Assembly: GCA_947447315.1 (NCBI GenBank)
Contig: CANFJD010000093.1
Span: 1 to 9,021 of the forward strand
Source: Fimbriimonadaceae bacterium
Lineage (GTDB): Bacteria > Armatimonadota > Fimbriimonadia > Fimbriimonadales > Fimbriimonadaceae
Direction of reading: 5' to 3'
Length of the DNA: 9,021 nucleotides
How positions within the stretch are numbered: position 1 is the stretch's first letter; the number at the start of each line of letters is the position of its first letter. The notes below the pieces were generated by a model. The model made no database searches. It was not told the origin of the DNA and saw only the letters and a program-made list of their open reading frames with translations. Position numbers and translations under genes: made by a program. Positions 1-6,817 of this stretch are shown piece after piece.

Positions 1-1
1 C

Positions 2-1210
2 GTGATGGACGGCGGGAGAATTACGGCGATCGGACCAAACATTACGATTCCTGCCGGCACGCAGGTTTATACCGGTACCGGACTCACCGTGACCCCGGGC
101 TTTATTGATGGCTGGACCACGAAAGGGCTCACGTTGCCAGCAGCAGTGCCAGACCAAGATGCGCCGGTGACGCCCTCGATTGCGGAATATGCCCCGGCGC
201 GAATGCGGGATGCGAACCGGAAGGGGATTCGACCCGAATTGGAGGCGCGAACAATGCTGAGTTTGGGTGACGACGTGACCAAGCCATACCGCAGCGCCGG
301 GTTTACGACTTTGCACGTGGTACCACCGGGCGGCTATTTGGGCGGGGTGGGCGCGCTGGTGAATTTAAACAGTCGGGCGAATCGGGATATGGTGGTGGTG
401 CCACGAACGGCGCTTAGCTCGGATTTTGAGGGACCAGGGGAGGGCCGCGGGTATCCGGGTTCGTTGTTGGGTCGAGTGGCGCAGGTGCGTCAGGCTTGGC
501 TGGATGCGCAGTGGCAGACACAGGTGCGCGGAGCGTATGTGGCGGGAGGACCGGAACGGCCCGTATCCGATCCCAGTCTTGAAGCCTTGGTGCCGTTTCT
601 GGAGGGTCGAGCGCCGGTGGCGTTTGTCGCGAATTCGCCGTCGGAGATTGATCGTTCGATGGCGGTTGCGAATGAGTTTCAGTTAAAGGCTTTGATTGTG
701 GGTGGTCAGCAGGCTTACCGACGAAAGGAGGCCCTGAAAGCGGCGGGCGTTTCGGTTGTCGTGAGCATTAACTTTGGCGAGCCGCCGCAGTCGGTGGCAG
801 GAGAGGACCCGGCCCGCGCAACCGAGCGGAAGCGCAAGTACGACGAAGCGGTCCGGAATGTGATTGAGCTTCGCGAGGCGGGGATTACGGTGATTTTGAG
901 CACCTTTGGGACCAAGGGGCCGGATGACTTTTTGAAACAATTGCTAGGGCTGGTAGGGGCGGGATACCCGCGGGAGGCGGCACTGGAGGCACTCACTCGG
1001 GATACGGCGCGGCTGGCCGGAGTGGAGCGAGAGCTGGGGACACTAGAAGTGGGCAAGATCGCCAACGTGGTGGTGAGAGATGGAGATTTTATGCAGGAGA
1101 AGACGACGGTGAAGATGGTTTACGTGGATGGTTATCGACTCGATCCGGCGGCCAAGCCGTTACCGGCGGGGGCAAAGCCAGCACCAGTTAAGGATGGTGA
1201 GCGACGGTGA
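2..1210 (+). CDS. Amidohydrolase-like protein without metal ligands (5' end outside window)
   Basis: The visible 402 residues are the C-terminal part of an amidohydrolase-superfamily protein. The frame is open to the left edge and begins inside the usual N-terminal beta-sandwich (GGRITAIGPN followed by IPAGTQV), so the true start and any signal peptide lie upstream. The sandwich closes with VTPGFID at about residues 30-36. The HxH that should follow is replaced by W38-T39-T40. The later Asp-bearing loop reads S300-T301 where an active enzyme has Asp. The C-terminal signature LGTLEVGKIANVVVRDG is intact at 345-361. I infer a structural or regulatory partner, or a substrate-binding pseudoenzyme, rather than a hydrolase. 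It resembles the second, equally degenerate domain of the downstream gene in domain order and in several short motifs. Its stop overlaps the next start by 4 bases (GTGA), so the two are probably made together. The family is clear; the function is unknown. Confidence 0.85.
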   Translation: MMDGGRITAIGPNITIPAGTQVYTGTGLTVTPGFIDGWTTKGLTLPAAVPDQDAPVTPSIAEYAPARMRDANRKGIRPELEARTMLSLGDDVTKPYRSAGFTTLHVVPPGGYLGGVGALVNLNSRANRDMVVVPRTALSSDFEGPGEGRGYPGSLLGRVAQVRQAWLDAQWQTQVRGAYVAGGPERPVSDPSLEALVPFLEGRAPVAFVANSPSEIDRSMAVANEFQLKALIVGGQQAYRRKEALKAAGVSVVVSINFGEPPQSVAGEDPARATERKRKYDEAVRNVIELREAGITVILSTFGTKGPDDFLKQLLGLVGAGYPREAALEALTRDTARLAGVERELGTLEVGKIANVVVRDGDFMQEKTTVKMVYVDGYRLDPAAKPLPAGAKPAPVKDGERR

Positions 1211-3756
1211 TTACCGCTTTGGCATTTGTGATGGCGCTGCAGACGCCGGCAGTTCCGCCCGTCGTGCCGCACGAATTTGAGGCGGATCGGAAGCCGACGT
1301 TTAGTACAGGCGGGAATGTGCTGTTTCGGCACGCACGGATCCTAACCGCTACCGGAAGTTCTTTGGATGACTCCGATTTGCTGGTTCAAAATGGCAAGAT
1401 CGCCGGACTCGGAAAGTCCCTGAATGCCCCCGCCGGGGTGAAGGTGGTGGACCTTACCGGAAAGACACTTACACCCGGATTAGTGGATGCACACTCGCAT
1501 CGTGGGGCAGATGACATCAATGAAGTCGCGGCCATTAGTGCGGAGGTGCGGATGCAAGACATGATAAACGCCGATCAGGAGGGCGTCTACCAGGCGCTGA
1601 CCGTCGGAATCACGTCGGGATTATTGCTTCATGGGAGTGCGAACCCCATTGGTGGTCAAAGCATTGTCGTTCGACACAAGTACCGTCGGTCGCCGTCAGA
1701 GGTGATTTTTCCGGGGGCGCCGCGCATGATCAAATTTGCTCTGGGCGAAAACGTGAAGGGATGGGGTGGCGCTCGCTATCCCAACACGCGTATGGGCGTG
1801 GAGACGGTCTACCGCCGCGCCTTAACCGACGCAAAAGATTACATGGCGGCTTGGGATGCCTATAAGGCATCTCCCACCACGGCACCGCCTCGTCGAGATT
1901 TGCGGCTGGAGACTTTGGCCGATATTTTACGCGGCAAGATTCGGGTTCAGTGCCACTCTTACCGTCAAGATGAGATGCTAATGATGGTGAGGTTGAGCCA
2001 AGAGTTTGGGTTCAATCTGACGCTTCAGCACGCGCTGGAAAGCTATAAGATCGCGCCAGAATTGGCGAAAGCAAAGGTTCCGGTTTCCATTTTCTCCGAC
2101 GGCTTCGCATACAAGCTGGAGGTAGTGGATTCCATGCCGATGGCGGCGGCTTTGCTGGATGAAGCCGGGGTTTTGGTTTCGATCAACACCGACACGTTCA
2201 GCGGTCCGGCCCCGCTAGCCCAGGATGCGGCAAAAACTATTCGATATGGCGTGAGTCCCAATCGGGCTTTGCAGATGATTACGATCAATGCGGCGAAGGA
2301 ACTGGGGATCGACCAGCGGGTGGGCACGATTGAAGTTGGAAAAGACGCAGATTTGGCCGTTTGGGACGGCACTCCCTTAAGCAGTTATGCGAAATGCGTG
2401 ATGACGTTTATCGAAGGGGAGGCTTACTTTGAACGCCGGGATGCGTTCAAGGTTGACCCTAGCGCGGTGAAACCGAAGGATCCGGTGGCAAAGGCATTTG
2501 ATCCCGACCGCGTCATGCATCCTAAGCCGTCGAACAAGTATCTCGTCGCCGGCGCGACCGTTCACCCAGTATCGGGTCCCGTATTGACGAACGCAAACGT
2601 CCTGATTGAGAACGGACTGATCAAGGCCGTTGGTGCCGTATCTGAAGGCGGGGCGGTTACGGTTGATGGACGCGGATTGCATGTCTATCCGGGATTCATT
2701 GATGCCGGTTCAAAGCTTGGTCTAACCGAAATCGGACAGGTTAATCAAGCCACCGACGCCCGAGAGTTGGGGGAGTTCACTCCCGACCTCAAGGCGGCTA
2801 TCGCCGTCAATCCCCAGAGCGTTCATTTCCCCAAGGTTAGATACAACGGAATCACCACCGCGGTGGTCTATCCCACGTCGGGATTAATCGCCGGTCAGTC
2901 GGGCATCATTCGCACGATCGGCTCAACCAATGAAGACATGACCCTCAACGGCGCGTTCAGCCTGCGCGTTGAAGTCGCCGAGGGCTTATCGGACGATGAA
3001 CTCGCCACTCTGTCCGCCTCCGATCGGGACGAGAGACTGGATGGCATCAAACGTCGCCGGCAGGTGATTGTCGACTATTTCGAAGGTGCCCGACGATATT
3101 TTGCCGCCAAGGCTAGCGGGGCTTCTATCCCCACCGACAGTAAATTGGAAAGCTTGTGGCCCTACCTAGCGGGTGAGCGACCAGTCACCTTCAATGTCGA
3201 CAGCGTGGACGCAATCAACTGGGTTTTAGAAACCTCTCGCAATCTGAAACTGATGCCTATCATTGAAGGCGGACGGGATGCTTGGAAGGTGGGCCCGGCC
3301 CTTAAGGCCGCTCGGGTGCCCGTGCTTTTGACGCCTCCCGTGGGTCAGTGCCCCAGCGAGGATCCGTCTCCATCCGCATTCGATCCGTACGACACCAATC
3401 TTGCCGGCGCCGCGCTTCTGCATCGTGCAGGAGTTAAGTTCGCCTTCAAGTCAGATGACTGGGAGTCGGCGATGAACCTTCCCTACCGGGTGGGGCGATC
3501 GGCGGGCTTTGGTCTGTCGCACGATGCGGCGATTCGGGCCCTCACCCTGGACGCAGCGGAGATCCTGGGGTTGGGGAACAAGCTGGGATCGTTGCAAAAG
3601 GGCAAGGTGGCAAACTTGATCGTGACAGATGGCGACCCACTGGAAGTGACGACTAGTTTGCGCTATCTCTTCATTGATGGGAAGCCGGTGCGACTGGAAA
3701 GTCACTACACCGATCTCTACCGCCAGTATCGGGCGCGGATCCGGAAATCGCATTGA
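1207..3756 (+). CDS. Two-domain amidohydrolase: active-type N-terminal domain fused to degenerate C-terminal domain
   Basis: The product is 849 aa, about twice the length of a single amidohydrolase. Domain 1 (about 38-430) has the full metal-site pattern: H96-S-H98 after LTPGLVDA, H250 in QCHSYRQDE, H275 in LQHALESYK and D329 in SINTDT. It also carries hallmarks of the imidazolonepropionase-like secreted family: GSANPIGGQ at 143-151, KFALGENVK at 176-184 and RYPNTRMGVE at 190-199. The closing strand is VGTIEVGKDADL at 372-383. Domain 2 starts near 444 and repeats the architecture, but G501-S-K503 replaces HxH, while D750 and the closing LGSLQKGKVANL (793-804) remain. Domain 1 probably hydrolyses a cyclic amide or peptide-like substrate; the substrate cannot be told from sequence. 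The GTG start is supported by the GTGA overlap with the upstream stop and by GGTGAG 5 bases upstream. The first residues (ITALAFVMAL) look like a short signal or anchor, but no basic residue precedes them. Confidence 0.9.
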   Translation: MITALAFVMALQTPAVPPVVPHEFEADRKPTFSTGGNVLFRHARILTATGSSLDDSDLLVQNGKIAGLGKSLNAPAGVKVVDLTGKTLTPGLVDAHSHRGADDINEVAAISAEVRMQDMINADQEGVYQALTVGITSGLLLHGSANPIGGQSIVVRHKYRRSPSEVIFPGAPRMIKFALGENVKGWGGARYPNTRMGVETVYRRALTDAKDYMAAWDAYKASPTTAPPRRDLRLETLADILRGKIRVQCHSYRQDEMLMMVRLSQEFGFNLTLQHALESYKIAPELAKAKVPVSIFSDGFAYKLEVVDSMPMAAALLDEAGVLVSINTDTFSGPAPLAQDAAKTIRYGVSPNRALQMITINAAKELGIDQRVGTIEVGKDADLAVWDGTPLSSYAKCVMTFIEGEAYFERRDAFKVDPSAVKPKDPVAKAFDPDRVMHPKPSNKYLVAGATVHPVSGPVLTNANVLIENGLIKAVGAVSEGGAVTVDGRGLHVYPGFIDAGSKLGLTEIGQVNQATDARELGEFTPDLKAAIAVNPQSVHFPKVRYNGITTAVVYPTSGLIAGQSGIIRTIGSTNEDMTLNGAFSLRVEVAEGLSDDELATLSASDRDERLDGIKRRRQVIVDYFEGARRYFAAKASGASIPTDSKLESLWPYLAGERPVTFNVDSVDAINWVLETSRNLKLMPIIEGGRDAWKVGPALKAARVPVLLTPPVGQCPSEDPSPSAFDPYDTNLAGAALLHRAGVKFAFKSDDWESAMNLPYRVGRSAGFGLSHDAAIRALTLDAAEILGLGNKLGSLQKGKVANLIVTDGDPLEVTTSLRYLFIDGKPVRLESHYTDLYRQYRARIRKSH

Positions 3757-3813
3757 GCAGTTACCCATCAAGTTTCCCGAAACAGCGATCGGCGGGCAGA
3801 TGAATCATCGGAA

Positions 3814-3847
3814 TGTCGGCGGCGGCGCGAGCACATCGCCGCCGACA
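3814..3847 (+). terminator. GC-rich hairpin after amidohydrolase gene, no T-tract
   Basis: TGTCGGCGGCG (3814-3824) is exactly complementary to CGCCGCCGACA (3837-3847), giving an 11-bp stem and a 12-base loop, 57 bases after the amidohydrolase stop. No run of T follows, so it is not a standard intrinsic terminator. It may protect the mRNA 3' end, assist a factor-dependent stop, or be a dispersed palindromic repeat. The structure is seen directly; the role is inferred. Confidence 0.35.
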
Positions 3848-3933
3848 GGCGACCGGCAGCCGCTCCGCCCACCGGGTCAGAAGGCCCATTTTCAAAGAAA
3901 CGCCACTTGGGTCCGGCGGAATTCAGGTGCTTA

Positions 3934-3962
3934 TTGGCGACAAAGAAGCGCAATAATTTAAT
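3934..3962 (+). promoter_or_regulatory. Candidate sigma-70 promoter for helicase leader
   Basis: TTGGCG (3934-3939, 4 of 6 matches to TTGACA) is separated by 17 bases from TTTAAT (3957-3962, 5 of 6 matches to TATAAT). Transcription would begin near 3969, at the foot of a small hairpin, giving a leader of about 130 bases before the helicase start. It sits where the sequence turns AT-rich, which supports a promoter. A weaker second candidate is TTGCTC (4000-4005), 17 bases, TATATG (4023-4028). Confidence 0.4.
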
Positions 3963-3968
3963 TAATCC

Positions 3969-3984
3969 CCCGTATAAATACGGG
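3969..3984 (+). promoter_or_regulatory. Small hairpin at predicted leader 5' end
   Basis: CCCGTA (3969-3974) pairs with TACGGG (3979-3984) around the tetraloop TAAA, followed by ACTTTTC. It coincides with the 5' end expected from the promoter at 3934-3962, so it could be a 5'-stabilising mRNA hairpin. A short terminator is the alternative, but the 6-bp stem and the interrupted T run make that weak. Confidence 0.3.
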
Positions 3985-3994
3985 ACTTTTCAAA

Positions 3995-4023
3995 ATCACT
4001 TGCTCGGATAACAAAAGGGTGAT
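3995..4023 (+). promoter_or_regulatory. Leader hairpin that would cover the small ORF's ribosome site
   Basis: ATCACTT (3995-4001) can pair with GGGTGAT (4017-4023) through five Watson-Crick and two G-U pairs across a 15-base loop. The 3' arm includes the AAGGG-type Shine-Dalgarno of the small ORF starting at 4030, so folding would hide it. This is a by-eye fold; stability was not calculated. Confidence 0.25.
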
Positions 4024-4029
4024 ATATGT

Positions 4030-4086
4030 ATGACACCTGAACATTCAGGCCACTTCCTACCTTTATTAGGGGCTCTTTCACTTTGA
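4030..4086 (+). CDS. Possible 18-codon leader peptide upstream of helicase
   Basis: ATG at 4030 opens an 18-codon frame reading MTPEHSGHFLPLLGALSL and stops with TGA at 4084-4086. An AAAGGG ribosome site (4014-4019) lies 10 bases upstream. The second half is leucine-rich, and all five leucines use CTA, TTA or CTT, whereas CTG and TTG are the common leucine codons in the neighbouring helicase gene. The last six codons lie inside the terminator stem, so ribosome position could control whether the stem forms, as in peptide-controlled attenuation. No known leader peptide is recognised. An 18-codon ORF can arise by chance, so support is positional only. Confidence 0.25.
   Translation: MTPEHSGHFLPLLGALSL
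4036..4049. promoter_or_regulatory. Perfect palindrome CCTGAA-CA-TTCAGG, possible operator
   Basis: CCTGAA (4036-4041) and TTCAGG (4044-4049) are exact inverted copies around two bases. The site lies between the candidate promoters and the helicase start. Some LexA operators contain GAAC or CTG/CAG dyads, and dinG is a LexA target in Escherichia coli, so an SOS operator is conceivable. The spacing fits neither the Escherichia coli type (CTG-N10-CAG) nor the Bacillus type (GAAC-N4-GTTC). It could equally be a leader RNA hairpin. Confidence 0.25.
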
Positions 4087-4100
4087 GAGGGACCCTTTTT
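4068..4100 (+). terminator. Intrinsic terminator directly before helicase start codon
   Basis: AGGG (4068-4071) pairs with CCCT (4093-4096), then after one G-A mismatch CTCTTTC (4073-4079) pairs with GAGAGGG (4085-4091, two G-U pairs), closing a 5-base loop. Five T follow the stem (4096-4100). This has the form of a rho-independent terminator for + strand transcription. It either ends a read-through transcript from the amidohydrolase genes or acts as an attenuator of the helicase, whose TTG start is at 4102. The 3' arm contains GAGAGGG, the only plausible ribosome site for that start, so the stem would also block translation. Confidence 0.6.
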
Positions 4101-4101
4101 A

Positions 4102-6177
4102 TTGAATGACGCTTACCGTGGGGATTCGGTTCGTCAGAATATCGGCATGCCTGCGCTCGATCGGATAGAACGCGCCTTCGATCGTCTCGCGGAACGCTCA
4201 GGATTTGTCGCCCGAGATAATCAACGCCAATTGGCGTTGTTACTGAGTGATCTCATTGAATCGGGCAGCCGTGGTTTATTCGAGGCTCCCACCGGTCTGG
4301 GTAAGTCACTCGCCAGTTTGATCCCCGCTTTCGCCCATGCGATTGAAAACAAGAAGCGGGTGGTGATAGCCACCTATACCAACGTTCTCGCGGAGCAATA
4401 CTGGGATAAAGATATCCCACTCGCTCAATCGCTATTCGACGAAAAAGTTTCGGCGGCCCTGCTGATGGGGAGGCAACGGTATTTGTGTTTACAAGCGCTG
4501 GATGAAGCCGAGCCGCGGCTCGTGGATTTGGCTCAGGACAATCTGTCTCTGGGAATCGAGAGTGAGTTCCGACTGATCTCGGGTCGGGGTCCGCGCGAGA
4601 CCAATGATCTGTGGAAGAAGGTTGCGGTGCCGCCCGTGTGTGCAGCGCGGCAGTGTCCGCTGTATCAAGACTGCTACTACTACGAATCGCGCCGACAGGC
4701 GGAGTCGGCTTCGGTGGTCGTCACCAACCACAGTGTGGTGATTCAAGACGCCTTGATGCGGGGGAAAGACGGAAATGGCTTGCTGGGCAAATATGACTTT
4801 CTGATCCTGGACGAAGCGCATGACTTTCTTTCTGCCGCCGAGAATGGACTGGAACTGGAACTGAGTCGTACCTCCATTGCCGGACTTCAGGGCATGGTGA
4901 CGCGGATGGAAAAGGTGATTTCACCGGCTGCCGTGAAATCGGGTGTGGTGCGGGAATGGAACCACCGGGTTGTACAGATCCGGAAGTCTTTGGACGAGCT
5001 GGACCGGCGGTTGAATGGATTGGGTCTGGACGACACGGGGCTGGGAATTATTCGAGTGACTCCGGCGGAATTGTCGGAACACCCAGGGGTGAAGCAAACT
5101 TCCCCGCCCTCGGGGCCGGAGACGGCAATGCAGATTGCCCAAGATGCCAGCGAGATGATCGGCACGTTTGTGGCCGACACAGAGCGAACGGTGGGGGAGA
5201 TTCGGGCGGTCCATCCGGATACTTTCCTCAGTCAGCGGGAGATGCTGCGTTCGTATTTGAACTACTTTAAGGATGCGGCCGCATCGGCCACCGCGATCTT
5301 CCGGACGGAGGGTACGGCGGTGAGTTACTCCTCAAAAAATTTCACCGGCGGATACTTACGGCAGGATATTTTGAACCTGGCCCCGGTGCTAAAAGAGCTG
5401 ATTTGGGAGCCGATCCCCTTTGCCTGCCTTTCGGCGACCTTGGCTCTAGACGGCAGCATGGATTTCTATAAGCGGTTGACGGGGGCGGAGGCAGACTTTG
5501 AAGAGATTCTGCCTTCACCGTTCGATTTCGCATCCCAAGCCTCCACGTATGTGCCAGCGGTTGGTCAGATTCCCGATCCTACGATTGCCCGGCGGGAAGG
5601 GCGAGAGGACGAGTATCACCGCGCGGTGGCACGGCAGGTGGTGGAGATTATCAACGCTTGTCGCGGTCGAACTCTGGCGCTCTTCCATAGCCGGAAGGAG
5701 ATGGACGCGGTCTATCAGTACGCCCAGCCGATGATTGATTACCCCGTGGTGATGCAGGGCAAGTACGGCAATGCGAACTTGGGAGACAAGTTCCGGGCGA
5801 AGCCGGAAGTATCGCTGTTTGCGCTGCGGAGTTTTTGGACTGGGTTTGATGCGCCGGGAGAAACGCTCAGTTGCGTGATTCTGGTGCGGGTGCCGTTTGA
5901 GGTGCCGATGGAACCGACGGCGATTGCGCGGATCGCGTGGTTGCAGAGCCAGGGGCAAGATCCATTCCGCGACTACGCGTTGGCGAACGCCAAGATGCTG
6001 ATGCGACAGGGGGCGGGACGGCTGATTCGGCAGGATGGCGACCGAGGGGTGATCTGCCTGCTCGACCCGCGATTGCGAACCAAAAATTACGGTCAGGAGA
6101 TATTGGACAATCTTCCTTCGGATATGCGACAGTTCAGCGACATTGCGGACGCGGTCGGTTGGATTGGGCTGGAGTAG
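4102..6177 (+). CDS. dinG: DinG/XPD-family iron-sulfur ATP-dependent DNA helicase
   Basis: This 691-aa superfamily 2 helicase should use ATP to unwind DNA 5'-to-3', acting on forks, R-loops, D-loops or damaged DNA. Visible motifs are Walker A APTGLGKS (62-69), DEAH box (237-240), SAT (444-446), FHSRKE of the second helicase lobe (528-533), the FWTGFDAPG loop (578-586) and arginine-finger motif QGAGRLIR (636-643). Four cysteines placed as in the XPD/DinG 4Fe-4S domain are present: C129, C180, C185 and C191. Length matches Escherichia coli DinG (about 716 aa), and there is no N-terminal exonuclease domain. The TTG start at 4102 has GAGAGGG 10 bases upstream. ATG at 4147 (residue 16) is the alternative but has no Shine-Dalgarno. 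The gene appears to be single, with its own leader. Family is secure; DinG versus YoaA-type role is not resolved. Confidence 0.93.
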   Translation: MNDAYRGDSVRQNIGMPALDRIERAFDRLAERSGFVARDNQRQLALLLSDLIESGSRGLFEAPTGLGKSLASLIPAFAHAIENKKRVVIATYTNVLAEQYWDKDIPLAQSLFDEKVSAALLMGRQRYLCLQALDEAEPRLVDLAQDNLSLGIESEFRLISGRGPRETNDLWKKVAVPPVCAARQCPLYQDCYYYESRRQAESASVVVTNHSVVIQDALMRGKDGNGLLGKYDFLILDEAHDFLSAAENGLELELSRTSIAGLQGMVTRMEKVISPAAVKSGVVREWNHRVVQIRKSLDELDRRLNGLGLDDTGLGIIRVTPAELSEHPGVKQTSPPSGPETAMQIAQDASEMIGTFVADTERTVGEIRAVHPDTFLSQREMLRSYLNYFKDAAASATAIFRTEGTAVSYSSKNFTGGYLRQDILNLAPVLKELIWEPIPFACLSATLALDGSMDFYKRLTGAEADFEEILPSPFDFASQASTYVPAVGQIPDPTIARREGREDEYHRAVARQVVEIINACRGRTLALFHSRKEMDAVYQYAQPMIDYPVVMQGKYGNANLGDKFRAKPEVSLFALRSFWTGFDAPGETLSCVILVRVPFEVPMEPTAIARIAWLQSQGQDPFRDYALANAKMLMRQGAGRLIRQDGDRGVICLLDPRLRTKNYGQEILDNLPSDMRQFSDIADAVGWIGLE

Positions 6178-6795
6178 TTAGAACCGCTTGGCGGCGGATA
6201 TTCCTAGGAAGGTGTGTTTGCCTTCGGCGAAGTAGCGGACGCTGATTTCTTTGACGAGCATGAGCTCGAGACCACCGGACAGCGCTTCCCCATTGTGATC
6301 GGCAAGCAGTCGAAACCTTTTCGATAGCGGCACCGAGATACCGATGTATGGCGTAGCCGATTTGCCAAAGAAGCCCCCCAGGGTGAACTCAGCCGTGCTT
6401 TCCGCATCGAACGAATCGTACGAAATGCGGTAGGTGAGGGCCAAGTAGCCACGACGTCCAATTTCGGTGGCGTCGAGGAGATCTTGAACCCCGACCGTGA
6501 TGCCTGGAGAGGTGTCGGGGATGGGGGTGAGTAAGTTGTAGCCGAAATCGAGGGTGGTGAAGCCTTCGCCATCTCGATCTCGTGAAGAGCGGTTTCGGAT
6601 TTCTAGCTCAATCGAATCGGTGGCACCCACGCCGAGACTCCATTCGTTGCGACGGCGGTCGTTGAGTTGGGAATTGTATTCCAGCCGGACGGTGCCGAAC
6701 GAGAGTTTTCGACCCGTGGGGACGGTGATTACCCGGTCGGCGAAGCCCACGGCCGGAAGTATAACGAGGGCCGCGACGGCTAAACGCACCCCCAA
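6178..6795 (-). CDS. Secreted beta-rich protein, possible small outer-membrane barrel
   Basis: I recognise no family with certainty. From the TTG at 6795 the product is 205 aa and begins with a signal peptide (R4, hydrophobic 5-16, cleavage likely after GFA at 17-19). The rest is alternating polar and hydrophobic strands separated by short loops, with repeated FTTLDFGYNLL, GYLALTYRIS, TPYIGISVPL and TFLGISAAKRF patterns, and it ends in phenylalanine, as many outer-membrane barrels do. That suggests a beta-barrel; a periplasmic beta-sandwich is possible. The frame extends to an ATG at 6861, but that codon lies inside the ATPase gene and lacks a ribosome site. GTG at 6789 is another start option. 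The gene lies 22 bases after the ATPase stop on the same strand, so the two are probably co-transcribed. Its stop directly abuts the helicase stop. Confidence 0.7.
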   Translation of the reverse strand: MGVRLAVAALVILPAVGFADRVITVPTGRKLSFGTVRLEYNSQLNDRRRNEWSLGVGATDSIELEIRNRSSRDRDGEGFTTLDFGYNLLTPIPDTSPGITVGVQDLLDATEIGRRGYLALTYRISYDSFDAESTAEFTLGGFFGKSATPYIGISVPLSKRFRLLADHNGEALSGGLELMLVKEISVRYFAEGKHTFLGISAAKRF

Positions 6796-6817
6796 AAGGT
6801 ACCCGCTAGCAGACCGC

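Larger units (their letters stand above)
3757..4101. other. Intergenic region between amidohydrolase operon and helicase gene
   Basis: This is 345 bases without a standard gene. The left part (to about 3930) is GC-rich and holds a hairpin near the end of the amidohydrolase transcript. The right part (about 3950-4101) is distinctly AT-richer and contains a candidate promoter, several small hairpins, an 18-codon ORF and an intrinsic terminator touching the helicase start. These are listed separately. A reverse-strand frame through 3768-3953 has low-complexity arginine-rich sequence and only a TTG start, so I do not count it as a gene. Confidence 0.7.

Noticed and set aside
3768..3953. 61-codon - strand frame between the amidohydrolase and helicase genes
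   Set aside because: It needs a TTG start, is low-complexity (arginine runs from the hairpin sequence), and overlaps the candidate promoter and hairpin.
5515..5958. 147-codon - strand frame
   Set aside because: It is antisense to the helicase's second lobe, is arginine- and proline-rich, and has no recognisable domain.
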